DNA of 49,162 bases from Reclinomonas americana ATCC 50394 (Eukaryota > Jakobida > Jakobea > Jakobida): positions 18,043 through 67,204 of the forward strand of contig PS015512.1 in assembly GCA_048213135.1 (NCBI GenBank), read 5' to 3'. The notes under the pieces were generated by a model. The model was given only the letters and a program-made list of their open reading frames with translations. It had not been told where the DNA came from and made no database searches. Shown here in pieces: positions 42,734-49,162 of the stretch. Each line of letters opens with the position of its first letter. Position 1 is the stretch's first letter. A program made the position numbers and the translations under genes.

Positions 42734-45691
42734 ATGTGTGCCGTGGTCGTCCGCACTCACAGCGCATCGTCGCGCAACGGTTCCGTGGTGGCCACTGAGG
42801 TACACACCACTCTCATCTTCTTCTCTCACACACGCACACAATCACTGATGACTTGGTCGCCAGTGGTGTCCACTGCGCGGTGTGTTGGCCATTGCCTGGT
42901 CGGGTGACACATCAACAGCAGCAACAGCAGGAGCAGGAGAGAGCAGTGGCGCATGTGTGCAACTTGTGCGCTTGCTGGACGGTCGTGTGCTGCACACAGT
43001 CACGCGAGAGCAAGCAGTGCGACCGTGCGCGTTGGCCTGGGCTCCCAACAGTTTCGCGCGCAAAAAAAGAATGCACACAAGACCTTTGCTGCTTCCTCAC
43101 TCACTGTGTGTCCAGGCGATCATGTGGCTGTTGTGTGGAGCGACTCGTCCTTTGCGTTGTATCGACTGGAGGATGGTCTGTGTGTGCAACTGATCAAGGA
43201 CGCAGTGCAGGTGTGGCATGCGATCATTTGCTCTCAGTCAATCGCTCTGTGATTGATCCTCCCTCTCTGTCTCCCAAGCCTCCACTGGCGATGAGTCACG
43301 GGCAGAGTGCGGTCATGGCATGGCTGTGTGTCTCACAGCGCAGTGCCGAGGAGACGATCGCCGATCATTTGCGCTTCACCAGTCTCGATCGTCACTTCCG
43401 CACGGTCTCGTGGACTGCGGGCAGGTCTTGTGTCACGCGACCCCCTTGTCTGCTGGCACTTGCGTTGACGCAGCTCTTGCGTGTATGTGTGTGTATGTGT
43501 TCCTCGTGCGCAGTGTGGTCGGGGAGAGCGTGTGGAAGCAGGAGACGCTGCGGTCTGTGCCTCTCGACGCACCACTGTCGCTGTCGGTCGTCGCCTCACC
43601 TCATGCGCCACTGCTCAACATTCGGTGCGTCTCGTCGTTGTTGGCCACGCACCGCGCTCCCTCTCGCGGCGTGCACTCACGCTGTGTCAGGCTGCATGGT
43701 ATCTTGGCTGTTGATCCGCTGAACATGGCGCCGTGGTTGGGTGTCGACGGCCGCGTGCGTGGCGTGTCACTGGCGAAGGATGCGAGCAGTTTGTTTGTCG
43801 CCGGCTCCACCTCTGGAGGCGACCTCTCCATCATTCGCATACCGCTGAACAAGGTCCGTTTCTGCCAGAGTAGACTCAGCGGCAGTGTGAGCAGCTCGTT
43901 GACGCGTGTGCGCACAACAGTTGCACCAGGCAGTTGCCAAGGTCGGTTTCGCAGCGTGGGTCTTTAGGGAACTCGAGCAGCGCATGCTGCATGCGGTGGA
44001 GAGTGCTGCGCGTGCCGCATCCGTCTACACCGAGTGGATCTCGGTGCATTTGCAACCGCATCTGGTGGCCCTCGCCCGCTCGCTCGGAGAAGACGGGCAG
44101 GCGTCGGACGAGAAGAGCATGCGAAGAGCGCTGTTGAGTTGTCTGTACACGGATCAAGTGGACGGTGCTCTTCTGCACTTTTTCGGCCGTGCATCCATGG
44201 GGCCGGTGCGTAAGTGTGCTTGTCCGAGTGCCTGTGGTTCGCCAAAAATTGACGCGGCAGGGTCTGGTGCGAGCTGAAAAACAACTCGAATCCACCATTC
44301 AGCAAATCGAACGCATGCTGGTGGTGCACGTGGGGCCGGCGTTGCAGTCATCGCACGCGCTGCTCAGCGACTGGTCGGCCGCCCTGCGCTCGGAGGAATA
44401 CTTTGCGCGCGGAGTCATACGCGCTGACGATGCGCACGAGAGCGAGGCGCGCCGGTCACAGCTGGTGCACCTGTGCACCGAGTCGCTGGCGGGCTGCGAA
44501 CGAGCAGCGTCGCTGGCACAGAGTGCGTTGCTGGTGACGCACAGCATTCATCACCAGCTGCGCAATCTGGTGGTGTGGCTACGCCGAGGTGTGTCATTTC
44601 GTAGGTCTCGCCATTTCGACCATCGGTGGCTGAATTGTTTCCTCCTCCTCTCAGTGAACGCCACAAGCACGTCGCAGACGCTGAATGAGCGGTTCCCGCA
44701 CCACCATGCGCCGGCGATCATGGAGCTGCTGCGGCACACTGGTTTCGGCACAGACCTCACGCACCCGTTCCAGAGTCTTGTGGGTGAGCAGGCTGCCTGT
44801 CTCTGTGGTTCCTGCTGCGCTTGCATGCACACGCACTCACTCACCTTGCCACATCCACCAGACGCCACCAAAGCGCTCTCGCAGGCGTGCGCACACACAT
44901 GGACGCTGGCGAGCACCAACATCACTTGCCTGCTCGATACAGTGGTGGAGGACGTACGATTGGTAGGCACAGGTGCCGTGGATCAGAGTCGACTTCACTT
45001 TGGCGCCGAAGGCCGCCTGACGCTCGTGGTATCAAGTTGCGTGTGATGTTGTCTCTGTCGGCCGATGCCGTCTGTGCAGCTGCTCACTTTCCGCTCGCCA
45101 GAGGGCGTATGGCTGTGCAAACCGGGTGACGACGAGGAGGACGACGAACAGGAGGAGGAGGAGGAGGATGAGGAAGGAGACAATGCGGAGGAGATGAGGA
45201 GAAAAACGTGGCGCATGGCCTTTGTGCGCAGCGATGACGAGGATGGCGGCGCCGTGTTTGCCGTCAATGTGCACGACGCCGATCGCGTCAATGTGCTGCG
45301 CGGTGTTGCGGGCGATGACGATGCGCAGCAACAACAACAACGTTATGAGCTATGGGATGTGAGCGAGATCGAGTGGATGTCGACGCCGCGTCGTGGTGCT
45401 GTGACGACTGTGTCACTGGAGAGTGGCACCGTGAATACACCGAGCGTGCTGCGACACCGAGCACTGCCAAAGGACAGCGGTGAGCGCAAGGCTTCCACGC
45501 CGGCACTGTTGGCCTCCAATGCCTCCCGCGGTCTGTGTGCAGTCGTGTGGGCCGGCACCGCCAACTGTGACATGATTGACGTGGACGAGGAGCCTGAGGA
45601 GGCCGACGGTGATGCAGAAGACGAGGACGGTGGCGAGGGTGGTGACAATGACGACGATGGTGACGACGGGGGCGATGAGGATGAGGAATGA
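42734..45691 (+). CDS. ANAPC4: APC4, anaphase-promoting complex scaffold subunit
   Basis: APC4 is a WD40 plus helical-bundle subunit of the platform of the APC/C ubiquitin ligase. The first exon reads MCAVVVRTHSASSRNGSVVA and splices in phase to WCPLRGVLAIAWSGD, matching the early WCP motif of the family. Blades include VQLVRLLDGRVLHTVTRE, FALYRLEDGLCVQLI and DGRVRGVSLAKDASSLFVAG. The APC4 helical domain follows: ALLHFFGRASMGP, RAEKQLESTIQQIERMLVVH, SLAGCERAASLAQSALLVTH, HQLRNLVVWLRR and HAPAIMELLRHTGFGTDL. The tail has two strongly acidic stretches and stops at 45689-45691. The ATG lies 8 nt after the Exo70 stop, so its 5' leader must overlap Exo70 coding sequence or be supplied otherwise. 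Confidence 0.9.
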
Positions 45692-45909
45692 AAATAATGA
45701 AGGGTGTGGATGCACCGTATAGTCTGCCAACAGATGTTAAAAAAAGAGTACATACAGGATTGTACAGCAAGAGTGTTGTCGATCTCGACGGCAACAACAA
45801 CAACAACACCATAATGATACTGATATCTGTTGTGCCATCGGAACCGCGCCCACCGGCGTTTCGCACCACACGCGTGACATTTTTTCTCGTCGTCCGCACG
45901 GACAACAAC
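45692..45909. other. Convergent intergenic region, APC4 / PHAF1
   Basis: 218 nt with no supported gene. It contains an AAC repeat (45,793-45,808) and A-rich text just after the APC4 stop (TGAAAATAATG), which may serve 3' end formation. Confidence 0.5.
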
Positions 45910-47731
45910 TCACGAACCCGAGGGTGCGCCACCAAAGCCGGGCGCGGCGGCCGCCGATCCGAGACTGACGTAGTCGTCGCCCAGGATAAACGATGACAAG
46001 CCAGTGATTTCTCCGCTGATCACGGACTGCACAAGGAGTCGCGCACTCGGCTGGTCGTCGTCATCGTCGTCGAAATCATCGTCCTCGTCCTCCAACGGCC
46101 ACAGAGCCAGCTGCTTGATTGGATTTTCGCCACTTGCCGGCGCCGGAGCATCGGCGCCCAGCGATGACTCCTCAAAGATGGTGACACTGGCAATGTAGCC
46201 GTTCTTCATCACCTCGAAGATCACGTTGCGGTAGCCATAAAAGTAAGTGCCGCCAAACGGATTGTTGGTGAGCGTGCTGATGTTCAGCAGCGGTCTGTGG
46301 GAGGGAGGGAGAGGGGAGAGGGGAGAGGGGAGAGGGAGAGGGAGAGAGGGGGAGAGAGAGAGAGTCAGCGCGCACGCGCAGCCACCATCACAACAACACA
46401 GTGGCTCGGACGCACCGTTCCGCCTTGCCAATGACAGTCTCGATCTCCGACCACTTGGTCTGCGGCGTGGCGGTGACTTCGGGGGAGAGGCGAATACGGA
46501 AGTTGCATATTGTGTACAGGTTGAAGTCGACGTTGCCGGGCAAGTTCGTGTGCAGCACGAGCTTCTTCAGGTGGTGAGTGCGTCCGTCGAACAGCACATC
46601 CAAACCACAGTCGTAGTAGTTGAAAAAATAGTCGGCCGAGTCCTTGCCGGAGTCGCTGGACGAGTGGATCACGAGATTGTCCTTGGGCCGGGTGAACACC
46701 TGCTCCGGCGGACCGAGATCCGACAGCACATCCTGCACGTGCGTGCCAAACAGCAGGCGCGCGTTGCGCTTGGTCATGGTCACACCCTTGTCCAGCGCCA
46801 CCACCATCTCTTCGTAGTACGTGGAGGTGTAGGGAAGCGGCGGTAGCGTCGGAACAGCAGGATCGTCGCCCCGATATACCTGTCCGAAGGCGGTAAGCGA
46901 TCTATATAAAGAATCGCCCGAGACAGAGGGAAACACGAAATAGATGGCCACCTTGATGGAGGCACACACGGGCGTGGTGCCGTCGGGGAACTCCAGCGGA
47001 AAGTCCTCTGTTTCGCGACATAATGACTGGTACTGCGGCGGAATCGGAAACAGGAAGCAAATGCCCTGTGTGGAGAGGAGAACACGTGTCAATCACCGCC
47101 GGCGGCACACACGATCCCCGAGGCACACATGCTTTCACGCACTCTGTAGTTCAGCGTGTAGTTTCCCTCGTCGTCGTAGGTGCCGGGGTACGTCGGCCCA
47201 AAGAGATGATTGATGGCCACAAATGTCGGTGTCTTTCCATGCCCGGAGAAAGGAGTGTGCGCGTACGACAAGGAGGTGGTTGCCGCGTCGCGAATCTCGG
47301 CACTGTCATACGCACACAAGCCAGCGAGTCAGAAGGGACGCTCTGCCTCACATGAGAGAGAACTCGAGAGAGGCTGAACCTCTTCAGTCGTTGAGAGACG
47401 CGGTCGAATCGCAACACAATGTGTTCCCTGACCAACACGAGAATCCAGTCGCGACTCAGCGGATCCTGCTCGAGGGTAGTGTGAGTGGAAGAGAAGAGAG
47501 AGAAAGAAGAGAGAAAGAAGAGAATGAGAGTCACCTGACTGTCGTACAAAAAGTCGACGTGTCGCACCAAGCGAATGTTCTTCTGGAGCACATCAATGGC
47601 CGCCTTGATCGGCATGCCTGTGAGCATCGAAACAGAGGGAGATGAGTGGAGGGACGGACCAAAAGCAGGTCTCACAAACTCGAGATCAATCATCACACAG
47701 ACACGAAGATGTCAGACGCCTAACTCTGAAA

Positions 47732-47762
<31 letters not shown>

Positions 47763-47942
47763 GGAGAGAACCGCAAAGCGCGCATGTATGTGTGTGTGTG
47801 TGTGAAAGACACAGAGAGAGGAGTGCTCATGCTCTGTGTCTGTGTTTGTGAAAGCGAGTCGCACTTCCTCGCATACACACACACACACACCGATCGAGAA
47901 GGGCCCAACTGAGACTCCAGGCACCACCTCCAGTGGGAACAT
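45910..47942 (-). CDS. PHAF1: PHAF1 (UPF0183/C16orf70-like) phagophore assembly factor
   Basis: PHAF1 binds phosphoinositides with BCAS3 at forming autophagosomes. The start MFPLEVVPGVSVGPFSIG is spliced to MPIKAAIDVLQKNIRLVR and DPLSRDWILVLVREHIVLRF. Then come FVAINHLFGPTYPGTYDDEG, FLFPIPPQYQSLCRETEDF, KRNARLLFGTHVQDVLSDLG, PPEQVF, DYFFNYYDCGLDVLFDGRTH, LKKLVLHTNLPGNVDFNLY and NPFGGTYFYGYRNVIFEVMK, then NGYIASVTIF. These follow the family order closely. The C-terminus is longer than in animals, with EDEDDDFDDDDDD and an Ala/Gly end, and stops at 45910. Introns hold a G/A minisatellite and GT/GA repeats. It is convergent with APC4, with 218 nt between stops. Confidence 0.93.
46300..46362. repeat. 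G/A minisatellite (GGGGAGA-type units), intronic
   Basis: Tandem units of about 6-8 nt consisting of G runs and AG, within a PHAF1 intron on the minus strand, where the transcript reads C/T. Confidence 0.9.
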
Positions 47943-48711
47943 CTTTCGACAGAGTGCGAGTGTGCGCGTCAACTCACGCGCGCGCGGTGGTTTAGTTGTT
48001 GTTTGTTGTCGTCCCACGACACCAACGTTCTCCCAAACTGAACACACACACACAGAGAGAGAGAGAAAGAGAGAAAGTGCGAGTGAGAGGCAGAGTGAGG
48101 CAGCGCCCGTTGTGGTGGAGGGAAAGACGAACCACACCACTGTCTCTCGCCCACAAACAAAAAAGAAAACGGACATGTTTTTTCGCGCCTTTTTTCACAC
48201 AAACAGGCTGCCAAGTGCGGGAAGCAGGTGGATTCGACGGGAAACAGTGCTCACTTGGTGTCCAAGGTCGTGAGTTGAGAAGCTGTCGGTGCCGAGGCAG
48301 GCGGAGGCCAAACCACGCAGCCTAGAAACTGATATCGATCTGCTTCGAATTCCCCGCGCCGCATGCGTGGCTGTTTCCGGGAAGAAGGGCTTTTGCAACT
48401 CGACACGCAGCAGGGATCGCAGCAGGAGCTCTTCCGCGAGAAGAATCGTTGTCAACGTCGTCGACGTCGCGATCGACGTCGACGTCGAATCGGATTCGAA
48501 CACAGGCCGGGCGACATCGACTGCGCCTGCGTGCTGCACTGGTCAATGAATACGTCAAGCAAGGCTTTGCTGATATTGCGGCACAACGGCACAACGGCAG
48601 GGGCAGTCGCAGCTGAAATGAGACCAATGCATGCTCGCTTGGCGCCGTTTGTTCGAGGCACGCGTGTTCATCCATTTTGCGAGAGAAGAGTGTGACTTGT
48701 CACGGCTTCGA
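47943..48711. promoter_or_regulatory. Divergent intergenic region, PHAF1 / secreted protein gene
   Basis: 769 nt without a supported gene. A GA-rich stretch lies near 48,055-48,075 and repeated GTCGAC/GACGTC palindromic text near 48,450-48,490. Several short open frames cross it, but none has family resemblance, so I treat it as non-coding or as a 5' UTR. Confidence 0.45.
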
Positions 48712-49162
48712 ATGCGAGCGCTGTCGCTCTGTGCGATTGCCGCTTTTATTCTCGCACTGAGTGCCATTGTTGCCGGTGCCGCCGATATCGAGCTTTGTGA
48801 GCACTCACCAGGTGAAAATATACTACGACAGCATGCGCGCAGCGTGCGCAACAAGCTGCCTTCTCTCCACCCTCTCCGCTTCCTTTCCGCACGCACGAGA
48901 CAGTGCACTCCCATGCACTTCACATCTCAACTGCCTCCTCTCTCCTTCTCTCTCCGTCTTTCTCTCTCTCTCTCTCTCTTTTCTCTCTCTCCCTCCATCG
49001 CGTGTTCGGAATTTAAATTTGTGCGTATGTGTGCCACTGTGTGTGTGTGTGCATGCTTGTGGATGTGTGCGAGAGACATGCGATCTTGAATGTGTGTGTG
49101 GTGTATTGCAAGAAACCATCACCAGTTTGCTCACCCCCCTTTCGCAGATGACACTCTCGAGC
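48712..49162 (+). CDS. Secreted or membrane protein, signal peptide only, 3' partial
   Basis: The start MRALSLCAIAAFILALSAIV has Arg2, a long hydrophobic core and AGAAD as likely cleavage region: a clear signal peptide. A consensus donor GTGAGC follows the CTT T of the IEL codons (donor at 48797). The acceptor ctttcgcag ends at 49147, and splicing in phase gives ELYDTLE before the window ends. The intron of about 350 nt contains CT and GT repeats. The mature protein lies outside the window, so its function cannot be told. Confidence 0.6.

Noticed and set aside
46908-46916. TATATAAA-like element on the + strand
   Set aside because: It lies inside a PHAF1 coding exon (SLYRS on the minus strand), far from any + strand start.
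48289-48695. Short frames rich in Arg/Asp/Val on both strands near the right edge
   Set aside because: They arise from repeated GTCGAC/GACGTC text; no homology, signal or splice support.
1-49162. Transposons, retroviral or viral remnants
   Set aside because: No reverse transcriptase, integrase, transposase or terminal repeat pattern was seen in any frame.

Overview
The window is nuclear DNA from an intron-rich, gene-dense microbial eukaryote. It is an unfinished scaffold: eight runs of N remain, some sized to the gap and some fixed at 20 or 100. Genes are split by many short GT...AG introns, usually about 45-90 nt, loaded with GT/CA and CT/GA microsatellites. Neighbouring genes lie 8-200 nt apart. 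The gene set is conserved eukaryotic housekeeping: TTC5, TSR1, KTI12, Exo70, APC4, PHAF1, a lifeguard/BAX-inhibitor protein and a ZnT-type zinc transporter. A CCHCR1-like centriolar coiled-coil protein points to a centriole- or flagellum-bearing protist, perhaps an opisthokont relative, apusomonad or amoebozoan. The sequence alone does not settle the lineage. No bacterial operons, CRISPR arrays, viral genes or transposons were seen.

Layout. Left (1-6.1 kb, + strand): the 3' part of a GH5 endoglycoceramidase, then a large multi-exon protein I do not recognise. 6.1-11.8 kb: TTC5 (-) head-to-head, 85 nt apart, with a HEAT-repeat protein (+). 11.8-19.6 kb (+): an N-myristoylatable EF-hand protein, a lifeguard-family membrane protein whose 3' end is a chain of micro-exons, an LRR N-terminus interrupted by a gap, the C-terminal half of a CCHCR1-like protein, and a small coiled-coil protein. 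19.7-23.5 kb (-): a BTB/pentapeptide-repeat protein and TSR1. 23.8-25.7 kb (+): KTI12, divergent from TSR1, with a 740-nt purine/pyrimidine-block intron. 25.7-30.7 kb (-): a beta-sandwich-like protein and a long coiled-coil protein. 31.5-34.3 kb: a zinc transporter (+) and tRNA-Val(UAC). 34.5-40.2 kb: two low-complexity, probably nuclear proteins in divergent orientation, one with a WW domain. 40.3-45.7 kb (+): Exo70 and APC4, only 8 nt apart. 45.9-47.9 kb (-): PHAF1. Right edge (+): the start of a signal-peptide protein.

The genes do not form one pathway. Recurring themes are translation and ribosome biogenesis (TSR1, KTI12, tRNA), centriole and coiled-coil proteins, and membrane traffic and autophagy (Exo70, PHAF1, lifeguard). 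The most unusual feature is gene structure: 10-34 nt exons, a possible 4-nt exon, an intron candidate of 31 nt and repeated GTTGCG donor sites. CDS spans below include introns; exon limits are given where I could phase them.
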